Source: Clostridiales bacterium (GTDB taxonomy: Bacteria; Bacillota; Clostridia; Oscillospirales; Acutalibacteraceae). From it: 64,000 nucleotides of DNA. The notes under the pieces were generated by a model that did no database searches, was not told the origin of the DNA, and saw only the letters and a list, made by a program, of their open reading frames with translations. The position numbers and the translations under genes are program-made. The stretch lies in contig JAHZDE010000002.1 in NCBI GenBank assembly GCA_019422525.1, positions 434,001 through 498,000 on the forward strand, given 5' to 3'. The stretch's first letter is position 1; every line of letters starts with the position of its first letter. Below, piece by piece: positions 33,051 to 41,211 of this stretch.

Positions 33051-33094
33051 AAAAGTCCAGTAACCATGCGGGTTTGCTGGACTTTTCTTTTTTT
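33051..33094 (+). terminator. Terminator after tRNA-Ser
   Basis: AAAAGTCCAG (33051-33060) pairs with CTGGACTTTT (33077-33086), followed by a long T-run. The left arm and loop sequence (TCCAGTAACCATGCG) recur near 55778 just inside the right end, and a looser version near 32855. Confidence 0.85.
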
Positions 33095-33154
33095 CTCCAA
33101 GTGGTTTGTGCCCAATATTTTTTGCAGGACAGAACAGCCAAACACAGATATTTT

Positions 33155-34378
33155 TTACCTTGCAACCGCTTCATCGCCAGATTCTTCTATCTCACTCCAC
33201 TTACTCTGAAATCCTTTAGCGTCCGGCAAAAACATTCCTCCCACCATGGCCTGTGCGGAGGATATCTTTGACGAATAATCCAAATGCGCATAGATGTTTG
33301 CAGTTGTACTGAAATCCGAGTGTCCCAACCAGTCCTGGATCTGTTTTAGAGGAACGCCATTAGCCAGTAACAGGCTCGCACAGCTGTGGCGAAGATCGTG
33401 GAAACGCATCTTTTTCATTCCGTGCCTTTGAATAAATGCGGGAAATTGTGTGGTCAGATAGTCGGGTTTCAGAAGATCGCCCATTTCATCCACGAATACA
33501 AAGCCGTCGTATTCGTAGTTGTAGCAGTTGCCGCAGACCTTTTTATTCAATGCTTGCGCTTCTTTCACCTTTTGGAAATATTCTTTGAAGCTTCCCACGA
33601 GGGGAAGTGTGCGCATACTGGATTTTGTTTTAGCCGACTCCTGTTCGATCATCTGGGTTTTCCCATCAAGCTGAATAGAAGTGACCGTTCGTTTCACTGT
33701 CAGCGTTCCCCGTTCGAAGTCGATGGCGTCCCATTTTAGTCCGCATACTTCTCCACGTCGCAAACCGTAAAAGGCGGCAACCAAAACCGGTAGTTCCAGC
33801 TTTGTACCCTTGATTACCTCAAAAAGATGTTGAAGCTCCGCCGCATCCAAAAACACCGGCTGAAAATCGTTCTTCTTTGGTCGATCTACTTTCAACGCCA
33901 CATTCTGTGATACCAGATCGGTTTTCAAGGCGTATTTGAGCGCCTGATGGATCACGGCGTGATAGTGGATAACGGAATTCGGCTTGACGGTTTTCAGTTT
34001 TTCCGTATAGAACTGCTGAATGTGCCGGGGTTCCAATCCCCGCAAGGTACAGCCTTTCTTGCGAAAATATGGCTCAATGCTGCTTTTGACCATGCCCTCA
34101 TAGGAAGCGTAGGTTGCGATTTTCACCCGGACTTTCACAATATCCAACCATTGCAGCAAATAATCCGCGAAAGGCATATCCGAGTTCAGTTCCTCCACTT
34201 CCGTGGGCGGCTCATAGGTGCTGCGAATGCGGACAAGCTCCGCTTCGGCCCTTTTCTTGTTTCCCTTTTGGGGAAGTCCAGTGGATATCCATGGTCTGTG
34301 TCGTTTCCCGTTGACATCCACATAGCTGAGCACTACATAGTAGTATCCCTTTTTAATTTCTAAGTGTCCTGACACCAT
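33155..34378 (-). CDS. int: Site-specific tyrosine recombinase (integrase)
   Basis: A 407-residue integrase that would insert and excise the element at the tRNA-Ser core. It has an N-terminal AP2-like arm-binding part (about 5-55), a SAM-like core-binding domain (about 65-155) and a catalytic domain (about 170-380). The active-site set is visible: Arg in YGLRRGEVCGLKWD near 208, HDLRHS near 325, the WLGH region near 347 and Tyr in TTANIYAHLD near 362. It is transcribed toward tRNA-Ser and lies 105 bp from it, the usual position. The GGAGG site is 11 bases upstream of the ATG. Confidence 0.95.
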   Translation of the reverse strand: MVSGHLEIKKGYYYVVLSYVDVNGKRHRPWISTGLPQKGNKKRAEAELVRIRSTYEPPTEVEELNSDMPFADYLLQWLDIVKVRVKIATYASYEGMVKSSIEPYFRKKGCTLRGLEPRHIQQFYTEKLKTVKPNSVIHYHAVIHQALKYALKTDLVSQNVALKVDRPKKNDFQPVFLDAAELQHLFEVIKGTKLELPVLVAAFYGLRRGEVCGLKWDAIDFERGTLTVKRTVTSIQLDGKTQMIEQESAKTKSSMRTLPLVGSFKEYFQKVKEAQALNKKVCGNCYNYEYDGFVFVDEMGDLLKPDYLTTQFPAFIQRHGMKKMRFHDLRHSCASLLLANGVPLKQIQDWLGHSDFSTTANIYAHLDYSSKISSAQAMVGGMFLPDAKGFQSKWSEIEESGDEAVAR

Positions 34379-34502
34379 GTTTTTGTTCGCCTCCTAAGTT
34401 TTGGCATACACAGGACAGCTCACACCGACAAAGCTATTCTACCGCGTCGGTGTGGGTTCTGCCACTGTGCAATTTGTAATTTTGCAAACACTTTGGCTCG
34501 AA

Positions 34503-35429
34503 TCAACGAGCCTCTCTGTCTCGTTCCCGTTTTCTCTGCCACTGCTCTAAAAGCTTTATAACCGTGTCATATACTTGCTTGTCCGTGTAGCTTTTGGGAA
34601 AATATTTTCGGATATCTTCCCGCTTGAATTTGTACTGTTCCTGCTGGTTCGGTTTCTGCTCTGCCAAGATCTCAAAGATAGTATCACGGTTGAGTGTTCC
34701 CTCCTGTGACAACTTCTTTAACCGTATGCTTTGCGCATGGGAGGGTGTGCAATCATTTTGCTTTATTGCATCCAGCAGTATGAACTGTTCCGAGCGGGAG
34801 AGATAGGAAAGTTCCACCGCAGGATTGAAAGCGATTTTGTTTTCATCTACCATAGAGAGTAGTTCGGGAATCAGGTGCGTTAAACGGATATAACGCTGTA
34901 TTTGATTTCTGCTTTCTCCAGCATCCAAAGCTACCTTTTCATCACTTCTTATTAACCTCGTCCCAAGTTGGGACGAAGATACACCCTGATGTTTTATTGC
35001 GTCCAATTTCATCTTATAAGCGAACGCTTTCTCACTGGGCAGGATGGTTTCTCTTTGCAGGTTAGCGTCTACCATTGCAATGACTGCTTCATCATCGGTC
35101 ATCTCTCGAACAATGACGGGCATGGTTTCAATGCCCAGCACCTGACACGCCGCCAATCTTCTATGCCCTGAAATCAGCTCATACCCGCCCTCTGGTAAAG
35201 GACGGGCCAGTGCAGGCGTAATGGTTCCGAACTTTTTGATACTCTCGATTAAGTGCTTCATTTCCTCATTATTTTGGATTTTAAAAGGGTGATCCTTGAA
35301 TGGATGAAGCTCACGAAGCGGAATGTCTTTGACTCTTTCAAGCTTTGCGTCGTCCCTTTCTTCCTGCGAGGAAAACAGATCGTCCAACGAATAAGTCGGC
35401 AGAGTAAAATCGGATTTTCGTTTTGTCAT
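34503..35429 (-). CDS. ParB/RepB/Spo0J-like partition protein
   Basis: A 308-residue protein with a ParB N-terminal domain (about 30-125): IPLRELHPFKDHPF, the ISGHRRLAAC box with its Gly-His-Arg-Arg motif near residue 88 and MVDANLQRE near 117, then a helix-turn-helix part with SRNQIQRYIRLTHL near 172. No ParA is nearby. In such elements it may stabilise an excised circle or regulate element genes. Its start overlaps the relaxase stop by four bases (ATGA), so it is in the mobilisation operon. Confidence 0.9.
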   Translation of the reverse strand: MTKRKSDFTLPTYSLDDLFSSQEERDDAKLERVKDIPLRELHPFKDHPFKIQNNEEMKHLIESIKKFGTITPALARPLPEGGYELISGHRRLAACQVLGIETMPVIVREMTDDEAVIAMVDANLQRETILPSEKAFAYKMKLDAIKHQGVSSSQLGTRLIRSDEKVALDAGESRNQIQRYIRLTHLIPELLSMVDENKIAFNPAVELSYLSRSEQFILLDAIKQNDCTPSHAQSIRLKKLSQEGTLNRDTIFEILAEQKPNQQEQYKFKREDIRKYFPKSYTDKQVYDTVIKLLEQWQRKRERDREAR

Positions 35430-36814
35430 CGCTCATAACCTCTCTTTCTGTTCTTATTCGGAGTGTCTTTTCCTTGCCGCATCTGCTCCTCGATACGGAT
35501 TTTTTCTTTGATTTCTGGATAATCTTTGAGGATTCCCAGCGCTGTTTTCTTGTCCTTGCGAAGTTGTGTGATAGCCTTTGTGCAGTCGTTTCGTTTTGCA
35601 AGGAGCATTTGCTTTTCTTCCGGTTGGTGACAGGAATCTATTTGTCGATACAGGATTTTCCGATAATCGATGAGCAGCTTTATTTCGCTTTCAGCGGTTT
35701 GAATGAAGTTCTCCACGGAGGATATATCCGTCAGCTTTTGCTTACAGACCAGCCGCACCTGCTCAGAATACCGTTCCAGCTTTCGGCAGGCTTCCCGCAT
35801 TTCAGGCGACAGCGGTCGGCGCTGTTTCTGCTTTGGAAACACACCAAGCAGATAACAGTAATGCAGGTAGAGCGCCCTCAATCCTGTTATTTTCTTTGCC
35901 GATTGAAAATTGCCTTTCATACGGTATTGCTTAGGCTGAATGGTCATTCCATACGGCTTTTTAGCGGTAAACGCATGATAGTAACGGTAGGTTTCCTGCC
36001 AGTTGTACCGCCCGTTATCGTATATTTTCTGATAGAGTGCATCTCGGTCATATGCTTCACCCAGCCGGTAAAGGCGTGTTGCTTTTTTGCTGTTCACCGA
36101 ACGAATGGTGGCGTATTTGTGGTAGGGATTCCATTCCACCACATAGCCGAGTTTCTTCATCACATAGCGAAAAGCTTTCTCATTGGTGCTCATTGTTAGT
36201 GCCTTTTCGATCGCTTCCCGCATCAGGTTATACCGTGTCGGTTCGCCGTTTTTCTCGGCAAAATACAGCTTGCGTGGGGTTTTTCCTTTGGGGTTTTGAA
36301 TGACTGTCAGTCCGTGCTCCCGACAAAGCGCATCGGATAAACTGCGTAGTTTCCAGTACGCTCCCTCGTTGCAGTTAAACTTCTTTCCGTTCCAAAGATT
36401 CACTGCATTGACTACCAGATGATTATGATAGGTGCCGGTATTAAAGTGGGTGGCGATCAACACCTGATGCTGATCGCCCCACATCTTTCTGGCAAGCTCC
36501 ACGCCTAACTGATGCGCAAGCTGCGGTGAAACCTCACCGGTTTTAAAGCTCTGATAAGCGTGATACGCCACATTCCCGGTAGTTTTATCAAAGCGTTCCT
36601 GAACGGAAATCATCTCCTGAAACGCTGTCTCAGCGGTGCAATTAACGCCTGTTACATAGATTGTTTTCTCGTTTCCCATCACCGTTTTTTCTTGATTTCC
36701 AATATAGTGCAGTGCCTTTTTTATATCGGAAAATTCCGTCTTCTCGGGGTTGGCAGCATATTGAATCACACGGCTGATGCTGTCGGTAACAGCCCATATT
36801 TTTGTTACTGCCAC
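35426..36814 (-). CDS. mobA: Relaxase/mobilization nuclease (MobA/VirD2 type, MOBP)
   Basis: A 462-residue relaxase that would nick oriT and lead the strand into the recipient. The relaxase domain covers about residues 1-260; the metal-binding histidines appear in the HFNTGTYHNHLVVN motif near 128-141, and Tyr candidates occur in the first 45 residues, including the HYIGNQEK region. The C-terminal part is basic and helical. It overlaps mobC by ten bases and parB by four. The family assignment rests on these motifs. Confidence 0.88.
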   Translation of the reverse strand: MAVTKIWAVTDSISRVIQYAANPEKTEFSDIKKALHYIGNQEKTVMGNEKTIYVTGVNCTAETAFQEMISVQERFDKTTGNVAYHAYQSFKTGEVSPQLAHQLGVELARKMWGDQHQVLIATHFNTGTYHNHLVVNAVNLWNGKKFNCNEGAYWKLRSLSDALCREHGLTVIQNPKGKTPRKLYFAEKNGEPTRYNLMREAIEKALTMSTNEKAFRYVMKKLGYVVEWNPYHKYATIRSVNSKKATRLYRLGEAYDRDALYQKIYDNGRYNWQETYRYYHAFTAKKPYGMTIQPKQYRMKGNFQSAKKITGLRALYLHYCYLLGVFPKQKQRRPLSPEMREACRKLERYSEQVRLVCKQKLTDISSVENFIQTAESEIKLLIDYRKILYRQIDSCHQPEEKQMLLAKRNDCTKAITQLRKDKKTALGILKDYPEIKEKIRIEEQMRQGKDTPNKNRKRGYER

Positions 36815-37119
36815 GGCGTTTCACGCTGACTTTCTTTCCCTTCCAGCTCGTGATAAGCCTGCAAAAATTTTTGAATCACGCCATTAAAATACCGGTCGAT
36901 TGTTTCATCGGGCAGCGTCTTCCAGCAGTCACGAAGCCGTGTTAATTCCCGATACGCTTCATAAAAACTCGGCGGTGAAATCGCCTGAACTTCCTTGCCG
37001 AGTCCCAGCTTTCGAAGATAAGCGGAGAGTGAAATGCCGCACTTTTTGACGGCACTTTCCATTCTTCTTTTCTCACCTTCGGTCACTCGAATATTGATTG
37101 CTACCGTTCTTGTTCTCAT
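36805..37119 (-). CDS. mobC: Relaxosome accessory protein MobC
   Basis: A 104-residue protein of the MobC type: an N-terminal ribbon-helix-helix-like start (RTVAINIRVTEGEKRRME) and KKCGISLSAYLRKLGLGKEV near 30, then helices. It helps the relaxase open oriT. The ATG at 37119 follows AAAGGAA; a longer frame to 37206 would read through the candidate oriT and is rejected. It overlaps the relaxase gene. Confidence 0.88.
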   Translation of the reverse strand: MRTRTVAINIRVTEGEKRRMESAVKKCGISLSAYLRKLGLGKEVQAISPPSFYEAYRELTRLRDCWKTLPDETIDRYFNGVIQKFLQAYHELEGKESQRETPWQ

Positions 37120-37146
37120 AAAATCATTCCTTTCTTGTGGGGTTAC

Positions 37147-37210
37147 AGGGGTGAAAACCCCTTTCGGCAAATGCCGCCGGTTTTGTGGGGCTTTCGGGCA
37201 ACACAAAACC
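37147..37210. other. Candidate oriT
   Basis: Three perfect inverted repeats lie side by side just upstream of mobC: AGGGGT-gaaa-ACCCCT (37147-37162), CGGCA-aa-TGCCG (37165-37176) and GGTTTTGTG (37179-37187) with CACAAAACC (37202-37210). Stacked repeats beside a mobC-relaxase pair are the usual setting of oriT. The nic site itself was not identified. Confidence 0.5.
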
Positions 37211-37253
37211 TATGCTCGCTACGTTGTCGCAAAGGCATTACCTGTCATGCCGC

Positions 37254-37481
37254 TTATCCATTCCCGTTATTTTTGAGTTCTGCTCCCAACACGGCAAGCA
37301 GCTTTTCGGCTTCTTCGTATTTCAGCGAAATACCTTTGCTCGGCTCTCCGTTTTGCCAGCGGCGGATGTCAATCATCGGGTCAAAAACGTCCCACTTTAC
37401 CAGGTTGACCTCTTTGGTAACGCCGCCCTGTTTTCCTCCAATCACTGCAATTCGTTTTACAAGCTCATAATTCTTTGACAT
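37254..37481 (-). CDS. PC4/YdbC-like ssDNA-binding protein
   Basis: A 75-residue protein matching the PC4/YdbC pattern: VTKEVNLVKWD near residue 21, the IDIRRWQNGEPSKGISL stretch near 37 and a helical tail. YdbC-type proteins bind single-stranded DNA. It is common in clostridial mobile elements and may protect or process ssDNA during replication or transfer. Confidence 0.7.
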   Translation of the reverse strand: MSKNYELVKRIAVIGGKQGGVTKEVNLVKWDVFDPMIDIRRWQNGEPSKGISLKYEEAEKLLAVLGAELKNNGNG

Positions 37482-37542
37482 TTGATTTTCCTCTCTTTCG
37501 TTTGTTGTTTATGACGGCTGTGACGGTTGTGACAGCTTTTTT

Positions 37543-38568
37543 CTATAGAGAGCGCTTACCGTCATTTGCGTCATCGCTGTCACAGAAACGAAGCCTGATC
37601 AATCGGTTCATCCCTGTGCGTTTGGTTCTGTACTGTATATGCCGTGGCTCTAACACCTCAGCCGAAAAACGGGCAAGGAGCTTTGTCATCACATTGGAAG
37701 TGATTTCTGATTCCTTCATTTCGGTAAGTAGGTCTGTCGCCGTACCTTGCCAAGATTTTTGTGCAGTGATAAACTCTGCCAACCGAAACAGGAAATCAGG
37801 GATTTCCTCACGATGGATGTCGTCCATATCCTTTCGCTCCACAAGCTCCCACAGATGCGAGTCTTTATTAAACTTTAAGGTCAGCTCCTGATACGCAATG
37901 TCACGACCTGTCGCAAGCAACGTACCGGTTTCACTGGAACGGCTGCGCTTTAAAATAAAACTTGTATCCGCTGCACCAGTAATCCCCGTGGAGCCGGTCA
38001 CTTCGTTAAATGGATCGTTTGCATCTCTCAGCTTCCGAACATGATGAACAACAACCACCGCTATTTCGTACTGATCGGAAATCCCTTTTAGCGCGGATAT
38101 ATCGTCATAGTCACCCGCATACATTCCGTTTTTCCCGCTTATGCTTTTGGATTCCCGCACCTTTTGAAAGGTGTCGATAATCACAAGCTTTGTCATTGGA
38201 TAATCGGCGAGATACTGCTCGATCTGCTGTTCCAGACCACATCCGATCTGATGGCTCGTTGTGGCAATTCGCAATTCGGGTGGCGCTTCGTCGGTCAATT
38301 GATACAGCCTGCTTTGAATGCGGGCGTAGGTATCTTCTAGGCAGAGATACAGCACATCACACTTGTGGGTTTTAAACTCCCATACGGGATTTCCTCTTGC
38401 AACCTGGATACCAAGCCACAACATAAGCCAGCTCTTGCCGATTTTGCTGGAGCCTGACAGAACACTAAGTCCCTGCGGGATCAACCCCTCCACCACAAAC
38501 AAAGTTTTATGAAGCGGCGTTGTCAAAAGCGTGTCTGCATCTATGGTCTTGAGTTTTTCAACTTGCAT
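37543..38568 (-). CDS. RepA-like AAA ATPase / replicative helicase
   Basis: A 341-residue ATPase of the RecA fold with Walker A in SGSSKIGKSW near residue 40, Walker B KLVIIDTF near 127 and VVVVHHVRK near 170. This layout matches RepA-type helicases of plasmids and integrative elements (AAA_25). It probably unwinds the excised or transferring element. The start overlaps the HTH gene by 11 bases, indicating translational coupling. Confidence 0.85.
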   Translation of the reverse strand: MQVEKLKTIDADTLLTTPLHKTLFVVEGLIPQGLSVLSGSSKIGKSWLMLWLGIQVARGNPVWEFKTHKCDVLYLCLEDTYARIQSRLYQLTDEAPPELRIATTSHQIGCGLEQQIEQYLADYPMTKLVIIDTFQKVRESKSISGKNGMYAGDYDDISALKGISDQYEIAVVVVHHVRKLRDANDPFNEVTGSTGITGAADTSFILKRSRSSETGTLLATGRDIAYQELTLKFNKDSHLWELVERKDMDDIHREEIPDFLFRLAEFITAQKSWQGTATDLLTEMKESEITSNVMTKLLARFSAEVLEPRHIQYRTKRTGMNRLIRLRFCDSDDANDGKRSL

Positions 38569-38788
38569 TTTTCTCCCTCCTTTCTTCCATTACATAGTTA
38601 ATGACATTCACTTTTGGAATCTTAAAGGCATTGCCGATCTTCACCCCTTGGATATATCCGTCGTTAATCAAGTCATAAGCCAGTTGCCGGCTGATGCCCA
38701 ACATCTGACAAAGCTGGGCGACGGTCACGATATCCGGGTATTCCGGAAACATCATTTTATAGAGTTCTTTTAACTCTGATTTTTTCAT
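38558..38788 (-). CDS. Helix-turn-helix DNA-binding protein (excisionase type)
   Basis: A 76-residue protein with an HTH_17/excisionase fold: VTVAQLCQMLGISRQLAYDLINDG then VKIGNAFKIPKVNVINYV. It may act as excisionase or as regulator of the left arm. The ATG at 38788 follows GGAGG at 11 bases. It is the first gene of the leftward operon whose promoter lies at 39046-39074. Confidence 0.8.
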   Translation of the reverse strand: MKKSELKELYKMMFPEYPDIVTVAQLCQMLGISRQLAYDLINDGYIQGVKIGNAFKIPKVNVINYVMEERREKNAS

Positions 38789-39045
38789 AGCGCTTCCATC
38801 CTCCTTTTTATGGCTATGTAAGGCAGATACCGGCGTGAGGATCATCGTGCCATCCGATATCTGCTGCCGTTTCACCCTCCGGATTCCTACAGGCATTCCC
38901 GCTTGTCGGCGGGCGCTGTGTAGTCCCAAGTTATAAAAACGCAGGCGCTCCTTTACCTTTTGGTAAGATCTTGGCGGTTTATTTCCTTTGGACGGTCATT
39001 TTGTTTTAGATAATTAAGTTTAATACAATTTATATTTGCAAATTC

Positions 39046-39074
39046 ATTATATCGGCGTATTGACATCCAGGCAA
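39046..39074 (-). promoter_or_regulatory. Leftward promoter of the HTH-helicase-mob operon
   Basis: Minus strand: TTGCCT (39069-39074), 17-bp spacer, TATAAT (39046-39051). It overlaps the rightward promoter at 39060-39088. The 250-bp leader up to the HTH start has no other clear signal. Confidence 0.55.
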
Positions 39075-39088
39075 CACTTTTGTACAAT
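39060..39088 (+). promoter_or_regulatory. Rightward promoter of the DUF6076-like gene
   Basis: TTGACA (39060-39065), 17-bp spacer, TACAAT (39083-39088), 69 bp before the start codon. The -35 of the leftward promoter falls in its spacer. Confidence 0.7.
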
Positions 39089-39156
39089 GTTCTTTATAGT
39101 GATGTTGATTTTACAAATAATAACGATTTGACATTTTCCAAAATGCAGGTGAGACT

Positions 39157-40575
39157 ATGGATAAAAAATCAGTACTTCAAATCCTGGATTCACCCAACGG
39201 CGAAATTCAGGGAAAAGCAAAAAATCTCGTCTGGTGTGATCCCGAACAAAAGAGACTTTGTATTGCTGTGCAGGAAACCTATGAATTTGCTGAGGCAGAC
39301 GCAGCTTCTCGGACATTTCCAAAAGAGAAGCTCTCCACGATCTCCATGCTTGCCTGCGGAAAGCACCATTCCTTCCTTGCGCCGCCTGACCAAAACGACA
39401 GAGAACTCAAAAACTATTGGAATGCCTGTGGGGTGTTTCCATCCCATTTTGAATGCTTTCCATCCATGCAGATTGTGCCGAACCCCGATCCGGACGCTGA
39501 TCAATACGAAATTGAAGTGGGAAGATTGATTCCGCTCAGCGGTGGTAACGTTGACTTCCCTTTGGGAGAGGGTCTTTTAAACTTCCTCTATACTGACTTT
39601 GAAGCAGTGTGTGATCCTGAGCAAATCACTTTTGAGCCGGAGCATGAAATGCGCCCTGTTCCATTTGAATCCGAAGCAGAACAGAAAGTTTTTGATTACC
39701 TGTGCTTTGCCGAAACAGTCAAGCATTTTCGTCCTGTGATTTATTCTTCTTTGTACACGATGCTGTTCCCGCCGTTTCTGAAAAAGCGCACAAAAAAAGA
39801 GCTTTCAGCGTATCTTGCATACCTGAAAGCCCTTCAAACACGGTTGAAGGAATTGATTACTTTTGTTTTTGATGAGGAGTATTATCCCTCTATTTTGAAA
39901 AAAATGAGCGCCAATCAGCGATATGCGCTTTATTGCAGATCCAATGATTGTTCTGCCCGGTATGAATACCAGTACATTTTTGATTATCCAGAATTAGAAC
40001 GAAAACCACTGAGCAAATATTTCAGTGCAGCCCAACTCATTGATATTGAAGATGAGGAATACGAAAACGACGAACTGCGAGCTTTTTGTGTGAAGCATCA
40101 TGTTCTTCCGGAAGAAATCGATGCGATCACGGAATGCACCTGTGATCCAATGACAAGATTTCAATGCTCCTCCATAGAAGATATGCTGATGTTTGAATTT
40201 TGGGAAATGCTTACAAAGTCTGTGCGACTGCGCAAGTGCAAGCGCTGCGGAAAGTACTTCATCATGAAAGGCAATTATGATACAAACTACTGCGACCGTG
40301 TAGCGGAGGGCGAAACCCGAAATTGTCAGGAGCTTGCAGCGCAGGAAAACTACAAAAGGAAAATGGCGGACAATGCCGCCATTCCGTTATATCAGAAGTA
40401 TTATAAACGCTATGCCGCCCGTGTCAAAGTACGACAAATCAAAGAGACGGATTTTAAGAAGTGGAAGTATCAGGCAATGACCAAACGAGACGAGTGTTCC
40501 GATGGAAAAATCACGCTGTCCGAGTTTGAAGAATGGCTGGAAAGCAGCTTTCCAAACCGAAAAAAGAAAAATTAA
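39157..40575 (+). CDS. DUF6076-like protein with C-terminal zinc-ribbon-like motif
   Basis: A 472-residue protein of unknown function, common in clostridial mobile elements under DUF6076 as far as I can recall. The N-terminal 330 residues have no motif I can name. Near residue 365 lies CKRCGKYFIMKGNYDTNYCDR, followed by RNC, a Cys-rich knuckle that probably binds zinc and may bind nucleic acid. The C-terminus is basic. The gene is a complete unit with its own promoter and terminator, independent of the restriction operon. Confidence 0.75.
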   Translation: MDKKSVLQILDSPNGEIQGKAKNLVWCDPEQKRLCIAVQETYEFAEADAASRTFPKEKLSTISMLACGKHHSFLAPPDQNDRELKNYWNACGVFPSHFECFPSMQIVPNPDPDADQYEIEVGRLIPLSGGNVDFPLGEGLLNFLYTDFEAVCDPEQITFEPEHEMRPVPFESEAEQKVFDYLCFAETVKHFRPVIYSSLYTMLFPPFLKKRTKKELSAYLAYLKALQTRLKELITFVFDEEYYPSILKKMSANQRYALYCRSNDCSARYEYQYIFDYPELERKPLSKYFSAAQLIDIEDEEYENDELRAFCVKHHVLPEEIDAITECTCDPMTRFQCSSIEDMLMFEFWEMLTKSVRLRKCKRCGKYFIMKGNYDTNYCDRVAEGETRNCQELAAQENYKRKMADNAAIPLYQKYYKRYAARVKVRQIKETDFKKWKYQAMTKRDECSDGKITLSEFEEWLESSFPNRKKKN

Positions 40576-40615
40576 GCAAGAGGCCGCATCGATGGATGCG
40601 GCCTCTTGCTTTATC
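40574..40615 (+). terminator. Terminator after the DUF6076-like gene
   Basis: AAGCAAGAGGCCGCATC (40574-40590) pairs perfectly with GATGCGGCCTCTTGCTT (40595-40611). Confidence 0.92.
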
Positions 40616-40671
40616 CTGATAGAAAAAGTCAATTTTGATCGACTCTATTCCATATAAATCCGCAAAAATCG

Positions 40672-40700
40672 TTGATTATATATACATTTCACAGTATAAT
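40672..40700 (+). promoter_or_regulatory. Promoter of the restriction-modification operon
   Basis: TTGATT (40672-40677), 17-bp spacer, TATAAT (40695-40700), 42 bp before the HTH gene that opens the operon. Confidence 0.75.
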
Positions 40701-40741
40701 TAGTTTGTATTATTGTATCTACCTGAAAGTGAGGTTTAAGA

Positions 40742-40930
40742 ATGGACTCTAACATCGAACGCTGGTACTCCATGAAAGAAATTTGCGAATATCTCGGTGT
40801 CAGCCGTGATACCGTACTCGCTTGGATAGACAAAAGAGAAATGCCCGCCACAAAGATCGGCAGGCTGTGGAAATTTAAAATTAGCGAAGTGGACGCTTGG
40901 ATGAAATCCGGCGTTGCGGCTGAGAAATAA
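40742..40930 (+). CDS. Helix-turn-helix protein, first gene of the type I R-M operon
   Basis: A 62-residue HTH_17/MerR-like DNA-binding protein: YSMKEICEYLGVSRDTVLAWIDKR then ATKIGRLWKFKISEVDAWM. Small proteins of this kind often head type I restriction operons and are thought to time expression of modification before restriction. It is followed after 12 bp by the 68-residue gene. Confidence 0.82.
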   Translation: MDSNIERWYSMKEICEYLGVSRDTVLAWIDKREMPATKIGRLWKFKISEVDAWMKSGVAAEK

Positions 40931-40942
40931 TCGGTGATTTGA

Positions 40943-41149
40943 ATGGACGAAAAGAGATTGGAAGCATTTGAAAACATGCTAAAAGCCATCCTTTCCCAGT
41001 ATGATTCGACTGTAGAAAAGATGGCGAAGCTCAAAGCGGAGGGCAAGGAGAAAACCGTAACCTATCGCCAACTTTTTGCCAATAAGCTGCAACTTCAGGC
41101 GATTTTGTCCTATTACCGGACTTATGGGCTTTTAGAGGATGAAAGATAA
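40943..41149 (+). CDS. Small helical protein of unknown function (68 aa)
   Basis: A 68-residue protein, predicted all helical and highly charged, containing KLKAEGKEKTVTYRQLFANK. I do not recognise it from a characterised family. It is 12 bp after the HTH gene and 62 bp before hsdM, in the same direction, which makes it part of the operon. Similar small proteins accompany hsdM in other clostridial loci, but the role is not known to me. Confidence 0.7.
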   Translation: MDEKRLEAFENMLKAILSQYDSTVEKMAKLKAEGKEKTVTYRQLFANKLQLQAILSYYRTYGLLEDER

Positions 41150-41211
41150 GAATGTTTTGTGATGCACCGCACATCACCTTTAAAAATATTTGATTAGAAA
41201 GAGAGTTTTTT

